Shown here: piece after piece, positions 23,651 through 34,539 of the stretch
Numbering within the stretch: the first letter of the stretch is position 1
Layout of the letters: every line of letters starts with the position of its first letter
Assembly (NCBI GenBank): GCA_022605955.1
Contig: JAKCOZ010000007.1
Coordinates: 37,860,991-37,924,990, forward strand
Direction: 5' to 3'
Length of the DNA: 64,000 nt
DNA from: Rallus limicola
Taxonomy: Eukaryota > Chordata > Aves > Gruiformes > Rallidae
Notes under the pieces: generated by a model
The model's input: the letters and a program-made list of their open reading frames with translations, nothing else
Database searches by the model: none
Told to the model about the DNA's origin: nothing
Program-made: the position numbers and the translations under genes

Positions 23651-23785
23651 ATAGAATGATAAGATGGTCTAGTTTGGGAGGGACCTTAAATACAACCTAG
23701 TTCTAACCCCGCCCTGCCTAGAACAGGTTGCCCAAATATCATCCAGCCTGGCCTTGAACACTGCCAGGAATGGGGCATGTGAAAA
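23651..23785 (-). mobile_element. CR1 LINE 3' end stub
   Basis: Plus strand: ATAGAATGATAAG, then GGGAGGGACCTTAAAT, 'AGAACAGGTTGCCC' and 'CCAGCCTGGCCTTGAACACTG'. This is the reversed 3' end and the last part of ORF2 of a CR1. It is cut short after about 135 bp. Confidence 0.8.
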
Positions 23786-25532
23786 ATCTTTTGCACAGAC
23801 ACATTGGTGAAGTCAACAGAATGGGAACCTGCGGCGTGATGTTCCATTACATCAAGGACAGCTAATATCCTGGTGTTTCTTAGGTCACTGCATATGCTGG
23901 GGGTCATCTTCCCCATGCCACTGCTGTAAGACCTTTGTTGGGTTTACAGCATATGGCTTCAGCTTCCTGATGGTGCTTGTCGCGAAGCTGCTCTGCTTGT
24001 ATGGTTTAGATTTTTACATCACAGTTGAGGATGTGCAAGGAGACTAAAAAGCCAAATAAACATCATGGGGGGTGAAAAAACCCAGGGAAGACCCTGGGAG
24101 ATTTATTAACCTCATCATTAAAGGTTCATTAGCCACCCCAAGCATTATGTCCTCAGTAAATCTTTGCTTCATGACATTCACCTATCTTTGGGCTATAGAC
24201 TCTAACCTGCAAAAGTTATTTTAGGGAAAGGTGAGCAGTAATCTGGATTCACATCACCATCTTTGTCTGAAGATGTAGCCAGTTGGGTTAGGTTTTATCA
24301 TCCACTTTGTTTTGGGATATTTTAGCCCCATAAGGCATATTTTGTTTTTCATTGCATCAAGATACCTGAATGAGAAGGTCTATCAGAGTGAGTGAGACAT
24401 GGGGAGACTGGGAGGGAAGAAAGGCATTACAGCAGGGTAGAAAAGCCAAAGGTGTGTGTTTATCATTGTGAGGATGTCAGAAGCTGTCTGTGGAGTCTTT
24501 TCACTCCAGGTCATTGACAACAAAAAGTCTCATGCAGAGCAGCATGTGACAAATTGATTTTCTTTGCAACTTTCAGCTGACCTTTGAATACATGATAAGT
24601 CAAGGCTACAATAAAAGATCCCTTACCTCCTTTAATTCTCCTCTTTTTCTTAATAAACTGCCTCTGAAATGTCTCATGAGTACTGTGTCATTTTGGTTTG
24701 ATTGATTCTTTGTAATTGCAAATATAATTTTGTGTGTATACCCTAATTTCTAGAAGCAACTTACCCTTCTGTTTTCTCTCCTTTGTTATAATTCATTGAA
24801 GATTAATATTTGTTACAAGATGATGAAATCAAACCAGTGCAAGTCAAGATTTTTACTGAACCTGTTTAATCATTTTTTTCCAAGACAAATACAATGCTGC
24901 AAAATATTTGAGTATTCATAGGAACTAGACATGCAGTTCAATAAAATATACTCAAATTAGGTAATCTACAGTTTTGTCTGGTTTTATAAATGCCCTTGTG
25001 AGCTTTTAAAATATAGTTTGTATTTAAGTTCCTCCAGTTTCCTTTCCTTCTAATATAGCAAGAAAATTGTCTTTTAGAGTCATTAAACAATATTCTGAAT
25101 TGAGCAATCTGTAGCTTAAAAACCTGCAGCCTATGCAAAGTTTTCTTCCAAAGACATAACAAAGAGTCTATTAGGATAGGTGCTGTACACTGATGATTAT
25201 TCATCAGCTCTCCTTTTCCATTCTGCAAAGGTATACAATACAGATAGATGCTAGGGAGCGTTGTTATGACCAAGTATCTGAGATGGAAAACACATCTGCT
25301 TACAATCTTGGGAGCATAACATAAGGAAATCATGCATGCGACTTGGCATCCTTTGGTGAGCTAGAACAGTCTAACTGCCTAAAATGTAGGGTGCTTGGGC
25401 ACTTGGGTTTTGGCCTGGGTTGTTTGGTTTCATGTTTGTTTTCATTGTTTTTATTTTGGTTTTGTTTTTAAAAGGAAAGCCAAAGAGTCGAAGTACAGTA
25501 TAACCAGTGTAATAAACAAACCAAAATAAATG
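23786..25532. other. Unique DNA
   Basis: I recognise no gene or repeat. A minus-strand frame at 24938-25333 is 131 codons long, but its residue mix (Cys, Tyr, Ile, Leu, Arg scattered, no motif) is that of random AT-rich DNA. Confidence 0.5.
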
Positions 25533-25653
<121 letters not shown>

Positions 25654-25909
25654 TAATTTTTTTTCTCTTTCTCTCCCTCTCCCTCTCTCCCTCTCTCCCT
25701 CTATCTCTCTCTCCCTCTCTTTCTCTCCCTCTCCCTCTCTCTCTTTCTCTTTCTCTCTCCCTTTCTCCCTTTTTCCCCCTTCGCCCCCCTTTCGCCCCTT
25801 TCTTCCCCTCCCCTCTCCTCCCCTCTCCTCCCCTCTCCCCCCCTCTCCTCTCCTCTCCCCCCCTCTCCCCCCCCTCTCTCCCCCTCTCCCTCCCCTTCCC
25901 CCTCTCCCC
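25654..25909. repeat. Irregular CT-rich transition zone
   Basis: A nearly pure pyrimidine stretch with mixed CTCT, CCCT and C-run units, carrying only a few purines (AA at 25654-25655, an A at about 25703, G in 'TTCGCCCC' and 'TTTCGCCCC' near 25781-25796). It joins the CTTT array to the TTCCC array. Confidence 0.9.
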
Positions 25910-26610
25910 TTCCCTTCCCTTCCCTTCCCTTCCCTTCCCTTCCCTTCCCTTCCCTTCCCTTCCCTTCCCTTCCCTTCCCTTCCCTTCCCTTCCCTTCCCT
26001 TCCCTTCCCTTCCCTTCCCTTCCCTTCCCTTCCCTTCCCTTCCCTTCCCTTCCCTTCCCTTCCCTTCCCTTCCCTTCCCTTCCCTTCCCTTCCCTTCCCT
26101 TCCCTTCCCTTCCCTTCCCTTCCCCTTCCCCTTCCCCTTCCCCTTCCCCTTCCCCTTCCCTTCCCTTCCCCTTCCCCTTCCCCTTCCCTTCCCCTTCCCT
26201 TCCCTTCCCTTCCCTTCCCTTCCCTTCCCTTCCCTTCCCTTCCCTTCCCTTCCCTTCCCTTCCCTTCCCTTCCCTTCCCTTCCCTTCCCTTCCCTTCCCT
26301 TCCCTTCCCCTTCCCCTTCCCCTTCCCCTTCCCCTTCCCCTTCCCCTTCCCCTTCCCTTCCCTTCCCCTTCCCTTCCCTTCCCTTCCCTTCCCTTCCCTT
26401 CCCTTCCCTTCCCTTCCCTTCCCTTCCCTTCCCTTCCCTTCCCTTCCCTTCCCTTCCCTTCCCCTTCCCCTTCCCCTTCCCCTTCCCCTCCCCCTCCCCC
26501 TTCCCCTTCCCCTTCCCCTTCCCCTTCCCCTTCCCCTTCCCTTCCCCTTCCCTTCCCCTTCCCTTCCCCTTCCCTTCCCCTTCCCTTCCCCTTCCCTTCC
26601 CTTTTCTTTT
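25910..26610. repeat. (TTCCC)n / (TTCCCC)n satellite
   Basis: More than 40 uninterrupted TTCCC units run from about 25910 to 26123, followed by alternating blocks of the hexamer TTCCCC (26121-26160, 26307-26353, 26461-26535) and the pentamer (26206-26306, 26366-26460). At about 26536-26600 the two units alternate strictly to make an 11-bp unit. The complementary strand is AAGGG/AAGGGG, a G-rich repeat that can form quadruplexes or triplexes. A 392-codon 'protein' of Pro, Ser, Leu and Phe repeats can be read through it; it is an artefact of a repeat without stops. Confidence 0.97.
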
Positions 26611-27076
26611 CTCCCTCCCTCCTTCCCTCCCTTGCTTCCTCCCTTGCTTCCTTTATTTTTTTAAAGGAAAATAATAAATTTTCTAGCCTAGATTTCTGTT
26701 TTCCATAAGAAAGGAGGAAAGAAGAAAATAAAAAAGATGCTTCTTATAAAAAGTGTTTCTTTATATTACCTATTGTCTCTCTGCATCAGAAAAATAAATT
26801 TGTCATTTGCCAATCCAGGGAGCACACTCCATGGGACCTGCTAAGTCTGCCAGCCCCATGCAGGAGTTACAGATACCCTTGGAACAACAGCAGAAGAAAT
26901 TTGTAACCTCTACCTGTTTTTTGCCTTGAAACATGGAGTGAGAGGCACTTACAAACTTTCAGAGCTTGGTTTTGTTTTTTTTTTCAAATATACTGCTTTG
27001 CAGAAATAATACTTTAACATTTTTCTTTTCTCCAGAAAGGAAGATTCTGGTTTTAATTTTTTTTAACATGAATTAC
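26611..27076. other. Edge of the satellite and unique DNA
   Basis: To about 26660 the sequence is still pyrimidine-rich (TTCCTCCC units). After that I recognise nothing. Confidence 0.6.
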
Positions 27077-27475
27077 AGAATTCACAGAATTTTAGGGGTT
27101 GGAAGGGACCTCCAGAGATCATCAGGTCCAACCCCCCTGCCAAAGCACATGTCAGTGTTCAGACAGGTCTTGAACATCTCCAGAGGAGACTCCACACCCC
27201 CTTGGACAGCCTGTCCCAGGGCTCTGTCACCCTCACTGTGTAAAAGTTCTGCATATTGGTGCGGAACTTCCTGTGCTCCAACTTGCAGCCATTGCCCCTT
27301 GTCCTGTCCCCACGGACCATAGAAAAGAGGCTGACTATTTCTCCTCTGTCTCCTTCACTTCAGATATTTATAAACATTAATACGATCCCCTTCTCAGTTT
27401 TCTTTTTTCAAGTCTGAACAGCCCCAGTTGATTCAGCCTTTCCTCGCAGGGCAGATGCTCCAGGCCCTTAATCCT
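27077..27475 (-). mobile_element. CR1 LINE 3' fragment
   Basis: A 400-bp minus-strand CR1. Plus-strand landmarks are ATTCACAGAATTTTAGG, GGTTGGAAGGGACCTCC, 'CATCAGGTCCAACCCCC', 'GACTCCACACCC', 'TTGCCCCTTGTCCTGTC' and 'GATATTTATAAACATT'. These cover the 3' end and the C-terminal ORF2 region. The copy is well preserved in its first 250 bp but truncated at its 5' side near 'CCAGGCCCTTAATCC'. Confidence 0.9.
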
Positions 27476-29050
27476 CTAAATTAGATTACTAAATACAATT
27501 TTTTTAAAGTGTCTTCAGAAACAATTATGTAACACTCTGTTGAAGTGGAGTTGCCAACTTGGCAACCTAATTTCTCCATGACAAAGGATGAGATCACCAA
27601 TTCAGGTGAAGAAAACATTACTAGCCCTTACCTTGGTAACTAAATGCAGGAATGTCCAATCTATTTATTCACCATAACAAGTGAAAACATATAGCACTCC
27701 TTTCGAACACATAATGCATTGATCCAGGAGTGGATGCAGAGATTGAGAGTTGGATTCCTTAGACAGCCACCTTGTTAATGTACTGAAATTACATTCCTTT
27801 TTTCTGCCAATCAGTGTTTGATCCTGTCTCATGTATCGGGGGGCCAGAAAGGCACCAGAGCCAGCATGAGAGAGCATAATGTGGGAAAAAGGGATGGATG
27901 AAGCAGGATGGAAATGAAACACTGGCTTATTCTCCTTTTTCAACTATTTCATACTCTTACCTATGCTTACCCCATCTGCTCTAATGCTGTCTTGATGCAG
28001 TTTTTAACTCTCAGTAACTTGCTGGCAACTTAAAATTATTATTTTCAGTGGAAAACCTGAAATTTAGTGATCCCAAGAAAAGTGTTCTTATTCATAAAAA
28101 TGTGGGAAGGTGTGAGAAAGTTATAACAAACAGTAATAAATAACAACTGCACAAATAACAGCTCTGACAATTACTAGACACTAAGAGTTCCCTGTTGTTC
28201 CCCGAGGCTGCCTCAAGCTGTACAAGCAAACATATTGAGAAAAATGTCCTCTTTATAGGACAGTGTCTCAAACAAAAACATCTTTGCTGAATCTTTTTTT
28301 CCTATCAAACCCCTTTCTCTCTCAAAGAAAGAAGCTTCTGTTTCTGGCCTGAAGAAGGGGTCTTTCCACTTTTTCATTTTATGATGAGAAATGCTCTGTT
28401 CACTTCCTTGCTTCAGATAATGACTCCAGACTCTAAGGCTATTTCTAAAGTGGTTGGAATGGCTCAGAGAAAAGAGCTGAGAAGTCTTCAGACCATCCCA
28501 AAGCTGCCACAGCTCAGCGACCTGGAGAAATAATGATGGCTCTTTCAAAGTAGCACAGATCAGATGATGTCTAAGTTTTAAATGACAGATGGAGAGAGCA
28601 GTGATTTCTGTGTGTCAGGAAGCTTGAACTTCTTGGCTTCTTGGGTTTCAGTGCTTTGCTGGGCACAGATAAAGCCTCCTGACTATGGAGATAAGGAGAG
28701 CCTTGATGTAAGGAATCCCTCTGAAGATTCATTCTCTGTGCTCTGATATAAGCTGATTCAGTTCCAATCCCCAAAAACCAAACTTCTTTCAAACCCTATG
28801 AGCCAAGCCCTGTGAAGTTCAAATAGCTCCTCTTAGGTTCAGTTCTTAGACTTTGCTTTCACAAGAAGGCTCTGAAAACCTGGGTTTTCTAACATTAAAG
28901 GGTTTCTGCAAATACCCCAGATTATTTGATGGTTAATGATTAGGATTATCTTGTATTTTCCCAAATATGGCTTACCAAATAATAGAAAGATTGAGAAAAT
29001 AGGAGAAACTTGTACTTGCTTAATAGTTTAAGAAAATAAAAAATCTTAAC
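27476..29050. other. Unique DNA
   Basis: I recognise no gene or repeat. A minus-strand frame at 28213-28548 (111 codons) has no recognisable motif and no splice-site pair and is treated as chance. Confidence 0.5.
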
Positions 29051-30084
29051 TGTTTTATTGTATTTATGAGGAAAGGTTTTGGTAACAGGAGGTCTTCAGG
29101 GTTGGCTGCTGTCAGAAGACACCAGAACCTGTCCCAATGACATATACAACCAGCTCTAGCCAACTCAAAGTTGGACCTGCTGCAGACCAAATTTGAGAAA
29201 ACCAGTGACATTAGTAGTGTTTCTGTGATATTTAAGAAAGGGTGAAAAATGCAGCACAACAGCTGTGAGAAAGGAGTGAGCAAATGGGAGAGAACAAAAC
29301 CCTGCAGACATCAAAGTCAGTGAATAAAGAGGAGGTCCTTTGAGTACCAGAGCAGAGTTCCCCTGAACTTGTGTTGCAGACCATGGTGATGCAGGTTTTC
29401 CTCCTGTAGCCCATGGAATACTGTGGTGGACCCCACTCTGAAGCAGGTGGATGTGCCCTGAAGGATGCCATGGTCAATGGAGAATCCACAGAAGAGCACG
29501 TTTCTGGCAGGAACTATGCCTTGTAGGGAGTCACCTATGCAGAAACAGTTTTTTCTCACAGAACCAGTGGCCCATAAAGAGGAGGCCACTCCAGATGAGT
29601 ATGTTCCCAAAGGACCCATGCTGAAGGAATTTTTGAAGAACTGAAGCTTGTGGGAAAGACCCACATTGAAGAAATTCATGAAGGATTGCATCCTGTGGGA
29701 TGGGCCCCATACTGAAGCAGGAGAACATCATGAGTAGGAAGGAGTGGTAGAAACAAAGCATTAGGAGCTGCATTCCCTATTCCCCATTCTCCCTGCAGTG
29801 CTTGGAGTGAGTGGGGAGGAGGTAGAAGAGCTGGAAGTGAAGTGGAGGCTGGGAAGGTTGTAGGGGTGAGGGAAGGTGGTTTTATTTTAATTTTTATTTC
29901 TCATTCCAGTTTATTTGGCAATAAATTAAATTAATTTCTCCAAGTCAAATTTTCTGTGCTGGTAATTGTAATTGGTGAGTGAACTCCCTGTCCTTATCTT
30001 CACCCACAAGCATCTCTGTCACATTTTCTCCTGTATCCTGTTTAGGAAGGTAGGCATCTGGCAGCCAGCCAAAGTCAACCCACA
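29051..30084 (+). mobile_element. Solo LTR, avian ERVL-like (family A), full length
   Basis: The longest of the five family-A LTRs, on the plus strand. It starts TGTTTTATTG at 29051, has GGAAAGGTTTTGGTAACAGG soon after, then 'GATATTTAAGAAAGGG' and the 'CATCAAAGTCAGTGAA' region. A series of 'AAGCAGGTGGATGTGCCC'-type modules follows. The 3' part has 'GGCAATAAATTAAATTAATTT', a likely polyadenylation signal, and the end is 'AGTCAACCCACA' at about 30084. No 5-bp duplication is visible (TTAAC at the left, GCTGT at the right), so it is older or its right limit is misplaced. No retroviral gene is adjacent. Frames of up to 124 codons on the opposite strand are fortuitous. Confidence 0.85.
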
Positions 30085-30571
30085 GCTGTGTTACAGAGAA
30101 GAGTTCATTGCAAGTAGAAAGAAGAAATATACAGACAATGATTTTGAACATAGGGAACCCCAAAGCTTTAGATGGTCAAAGGATGTCAAAGCATTTAAGG
30201 GTAAATGGATGCTGGTGTCTTGTAGCTGATCCTAAAATATGTAATTCTTTCCAAGATCAGAGCAGTGCAGTCTAATCCAGTACTGCTGCTCTTACAGTCT
30301 GATGTTACTTTCAAATATAGCATTATTATTGGTGTCAAAGTGCTAAAAGTATATTTACTATACCTTGAAAACATCAGATACTAATCTGTCATCTTTCTCG
30401 ACCTCAAAATTTACTAAATGTGTCACTGTCTTGGATAAAGTTGTCTTCACAGTAAAGCTGTGGAATATTATTGTTTTCAGTCATGATTCACAGACGGAGC
30501 AATAGGTAACCTGCCAAGGTCAAAGGGACAATCTGGCAATGCAGAGGTCCAGAAGAGCTTTGACTCTTAAA

Positions 30572-30572
<1 letters not shown>
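30085..30572. other. Unique DNA
   Basis: I recognise no feature between the LTR and the tetranucleotide repeat. Confidence 0.5.

Positions 30573-30636
<64 letters not shown>
30573..30636. repeat. (ATCT)16 microsatellite
   Basis: Sixteen perfect ATCT units without interruption. Perfect tetranucleotide arrays of this length are usually polymorphic between individuals. Confidence 0.97.
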
Positions 30637-31657
30637 CAGTCTGTACCACTAAAGAGACTCACCAGCATTGTTTTGTAGTACAGCTAGGAAACAACCCCTC
30701 ATCCGTCATTTGACTCTTGTGAATGAAATACCAATTTTCATTTTCTTATATGTATTTATTTGTGACATTCAGTCCACATAACTTACAGTTACAGATGACA
30801 ACATAAACATTCCCACAGATGTGATAGGACATAAAGCAAAAGTGAGAAGACTCAAAACCCTGTAAGTTGACCAATACATTTTATAGACAAAACAAGTAAA
30901 TATTTAGACTTCCTAAATCCTGATCCCTCTGTATGGGATAATGACTAGAATTTCAAACCTTGTTTGAAAAAAATTAAAAATAAACCTCTATATCAATTTC
31001 TAGATTCTAGCTCAGCATGTGCATCTTAGGTTATGGTAATGATGGTAATGTGGATAATGTAAGTGCAAAACCTAGTCTAAGGAAAATTACTTTATTGGAT
31101 TTATCAGTAACATATTTTACCCAGACAGTGTATGATTGCAGTTCAATGTTGAAACAGATGAAATTACTGTTCAAATTAATGAACTGAAAAAAACAGAAAA
31201 TCGAAAGTCGGAATATTAAATGCACTCATAAGAAGTTTCTTAAGATAGAAATTGAACCAGCTATAAGTAATGAACAAGTTTCTCAAAACCATAATATTGG
31301 TACTGTAGCAACTGTCATTCCCTTAGTAACCACAATAAAATTAGTAAACCTATCATGCTAGTGAAGCAAACAAACAAATAAATAAATGGGAAAAAATGAG
31401 AAGGGAAGAGAAATAATTAAAAAATAAAACAAAAATACCCAAAACCCACACCAGTGGGTTAAAAGGGTTCAGTTAAGTAGCAAATTTATAATTTAGCAAG
31501 GCTGGAGAAAGGTAAGGTCAGATGAGTCAGTGGCAATATATTACTTATATATTAATTTGATCATTTAAGAAGAAAATTCCAAGGCATGATGAAAAATAAA
31601 CAAGATTAGTTCTCCCTCCACTTTATGAACCTTTAGGGTTGAACTTTTTTCATGTCC
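30637..31657. other. Unique AT-rich DNA
   Basis: I recognise nothing except short CAAA/TAAA-type units at about 31365-31388. Confidence 0.5.
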
Positions 31658-32110
31658 TTATCTGTGCTGAAATCTGAGTTGAAACACATTGGAATTGTTG
31701 ATTTTTGGTCTTCTACTGGGGCAAGCAATACCTCCAACACCCCAATGAATGGAAAAAGCAGCAGAACAAGTCCATCTATCCAGTCTAAAGCAGTCACCAT
31801 AGGCTCCTGAAAAGGATGAAGGAGGGTTAGCTACTTCCAGATTGAGTCCATCCTGACATGGTTGGTTAAGATGGAGAGTAACAGCAGTCCTTAAGTTGTT
31901 TTGAGGAAGGTCTAATGCTAGGGGTCTCAGCTCTGAGACAGAGTTCATTAGTTTTTGCAACATCACACATATTTGGGAAATAGCATCAGATATGACAGCC
32001 TCAAAAAGCAAAGCGGCTGCAGCGCCAAAGCCCCCAGATCTAACTGGTAGCAATGCTGAAAATGCATTCCCAGTAGGAACATATACACAGAATACACCTA
32101 TACACTACAT
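31658..32110 (-). CDS. Unassigned coding-like open frame
   Basis: A minus-strand frame of about 150 codons without a stop, in DNA of higher GC than its surroundings. The translation contains a small-residue stretch (GGFGAAAALLFEAVISDA), then SQICVMLQKLMNSVSELRPL, LDLPQNNL, HLNQPCQDGLNLEVANPP and GVGGIACPSRRPKI. The composition is closer to a real protein than to chance, but there is no ATG near its start and no motif that I can name. It lies 3' of a probable LTR on the same strand (32790-33285), so it could be a remnant of an endogenous element. It might also be a decayed host gene piece or chance. No splice sites were established. Confidence 0.25.
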
Positions 32111-32388
32111 ACATACATATGTACTTGACTATATATGTGCAAATGTACATCTATACATGTATGCACAGCTCAACACACAGATCACGGTCAGACACACAGA
32201 GCAGTCACACAAACACTGCACCAAAGGCCTCATCCTTTATGGCTGAGCAGAATGATAATCCATTCTTGAAAATACACAGACATGTATCTGTACAAGATGG
32301 ATCCCTGCAGCAGCTGTCCCTAGATCTAAGTATCTACAGTTGCTGACATTGCAACCTATGAACTCCAGTTACCACATCTCTACTCCAG

Positions 32389-32426
<38 letters not shown>

Positions 32427-32789
32427 CCTCCACACATCCCACACCACCATCCCCTACATGCACACTCCATGCCCACCCAGGCCAAGGTTCCCATAGTCAA
32501 CCGCACTGTGGTTTCACCCTTGGAAACACCTCTGACTTCCAGACTACATCACCTACTCTCTGGCCACTCCAGCTTGGTCTTTGCTGACACATATAAACTC
32601 CCCAGCACCCTCACACTTGCTTCAAGTGGCTCACTTCTCTCACTCAACTCTCTTCTCTTCTGCCACCAAAGTGGCTTCTGTTTGGTTTCCTTCATTCACA
32701 CAACTGCAGGGAACCTCTTGTCAGCTGCTGTCACGCAAACACCATACACACATTGCTTGAAGACTAGACAGGCCCTCACACAGGAAGAT
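32111..32789. other. CA-rich low-complexity region
   Basis: Contains many CACA and ATACAT words, with a perfect array at 32392-32423. A 151-codon plus-strand frame (32340-32795) is produced mainly by the CA array, which reads as a His-Thr repeat, and is not a gene. Confidence 0.6.
32392..32423. repeat. (AC)16 microsatellite
   Basis: Sixteen perfect AC dinucleotides, bordered by further CA-rich sequence. Confidence 0.97.
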
Positions 32790-33285
32790 TGTTAGGGATT
32801 TAATAACTGTAATGAGAAGCAGGTATTTACACATTGCCAATCCTTTTTATCCCCTTTATTCCTCTGTTTTCACACGCTTCTTCCTCCTGAAAATACGTAG
32901 ATCCCTTTCTTTCCCCACTTTATACCATAATAAATCCTGTTCAGTCCCAAAATGCTTTTCCACTGCATCCCATAGTGTGTCCTATACCCCCAGGCAGTAG
33001 CCCCCTCCGTCCCAAAAGTGCTACAGCACTCATCCATCATGATGGGTTTCCTTCTTGAATATCAGGGATGAGTCTTTCCTGAGACAACACTGGGACAGGC
33101 CCAGACAGGATGTCCCTTCCTCTGAGTCCCTAAATTGTCCTCCCACCTACCTTTCTGACTCTGGGCTGGTGCAGATGGACCTTTGATGGGCTGATGCCTC
33201 CTGGGATGGGCCTGGGAGCAGTCAGAAACTTTCTGATCCTTTGTGGGTGTGCATATGAGATTTTATCATATAACCCGACATCATG
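32790..33285 (-). mobile_element. Probable LTR of a third family
   Basis: Read on the minus strand the region is laid out like an LTR: a GATGTCGGG-type start near 33280, a TATA-like TATAAAG at 32924-32918, AATAAA at 32860-32855, and a terminal ATTAAATCCCTAACA ending at 32790. The spacing of TATA, poly(A) signal and CA end fits U3-R-U5. Its sequence is unlike the two ERVL-like families here. I found no target duplication (GGAAGAT precedes the left end, with no match at the right), and the 5' limit is approximate. It could be a solo LTR or one end of a decayed element. Confidence 0.45.
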
Positions 33286-34267
33286 ATCTTCCTAAATCCA
33301 CATGGTGGAATGCAAAGAAGGTTAGTTTACTCTGCATAACACATGGAGGACCATTACACTAGATTTCTCTACTTTAATATGGTTAAAGATACAGGAAATT
33401 AAATCCAGCCCATGTTCAAAGTGAGACTTGGACAGGGAGGATTGGAAAAGTGAGATCAGGAAACAGGAACCAATATATTATAAAACACTGTCTCTATATT
33501 ACATCAGGAAAAGGATCCAAAGGAGTGTAAAAAATAGCTTAGGAAATACAAGAACTACTTTTTGTGGGTTTTTTACTCATTATATTCCACAAATGGTGTT
33601 AAAGAAGCACACATGGCAAACATAAGTTCTCTGGTTTAGTTTGCTCTACGGTTAGTTCTCTGTTTAAATAAAAATATGCAAATATTTGTGTAAAGATGGA
33701 TATGGCTTTTAGTAGATATTTCTAACTATTTCAACAGGTTAATTGCAATGTGATTTTAACCTGAAATAATTAATTTCTTACGAATAACAAATCACAACTG
33801 ATGATGACTTAGTTCTATTTCATTAATATTTGCTAAAGGACTTACAAATCCCCAGGTAGAAAACACCACAGAGAGAATTTGTATAAAAAACACATTACAA
33901 CATTGTTTTCTTCCTCTTTTGAACTTTCATGTACATATTTACACTCGAAGTATGCTGCTATTTACATTTTTCCAAGGCAAGTGTATATTTTAATGACCTG
34001 AATACAAAGATTACATTTCTAATAAACATTTCATAAAGCTGAGAATACGAGTTACTTGGTCTTAGAGAATACTGGTTCCAGAAATACTGGTTTCCTTTCA
34101 AGTATCACACCAGTTTATATTGCACTATCACTGAAATCTATACATATCTGGCAGGGACAGCCAGCCCCTAGCCTCTTTCCATAGCACCATTGCTGCCACC
34201 CCCACGGCCAATATCTGGGTATGGACACCCCATACACTGAAACAAAGAATTAATGGCCAAATTATAA
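33286..34267. other. Unique AT-rich DNA
   Basis: I recognise no feature. Confidence 0.5.
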
Positions 34268-34480
34268 TGCTTTTGACACATGATAGAGTTAATTTTCACA
34301 AGGAACTGGGATAGAACACAGCCAGGACAGGTGACCCAAACCAGCCAAAGGGGGATTCCATGCCATGTGAACAGTTTGGCTGAAGGGCTCAGCTCTGCCC
34401 TACCAATGCCTGGGCACAGACTCCTAACAAAGTAAGTGATGGGTATGGAGAAAGTTATATTAACTCTACTCCAGGGCATC
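34268..34480 (+). mobile_element. LTR fragment, ERVL-like (family B)
   Basis: Plus-strand landmarks are TGCTTTTGACACATGATAGAG, 'AGTTAATTTTC', 'ACACAGCCAGGACAG', 'GTGACCCAAACCAGCC' and 'GGGGATTCCATGCC'. They follow the order seen in the U3 part of the copies at 58973 and (inverted) 63420-63723. The downstream half is too diverged to place, and a CR1 begins about 60 bp after it. It is an old partial copy. Confidence 0.6.
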
Positions 34481-34539
34481 CCCTACAAATACTTAGTGAT
34501 CCCATGCTTCAGTGAAGTTATGCTTAACTGAGGCAGCTG

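Noticed and set aside
24938..25333. A 131-codon minus-strand frame
   Set aside because: No motif, no splice signals, and a composition expected from AT-rich chance sequence.
25910..26610. Regular repeats that might be taken for a CRISPR array
   Set aside because: The units are contiguous 5-6 bp repeats without spacers, and the sequence is vertebrate.
28213..28548. A 111-codon minus-strand frame
   Set aside because: No family resemblance and no supporting splice sites; one frame of this length is expected by chance in a window this size.
32340..32795. A 151-codon plus-strand frame
   Set aside because: Its beginning is a His-Thr repeat from the AC array. The remainder has no motif and an ordinary composition for CA-rich DNA.
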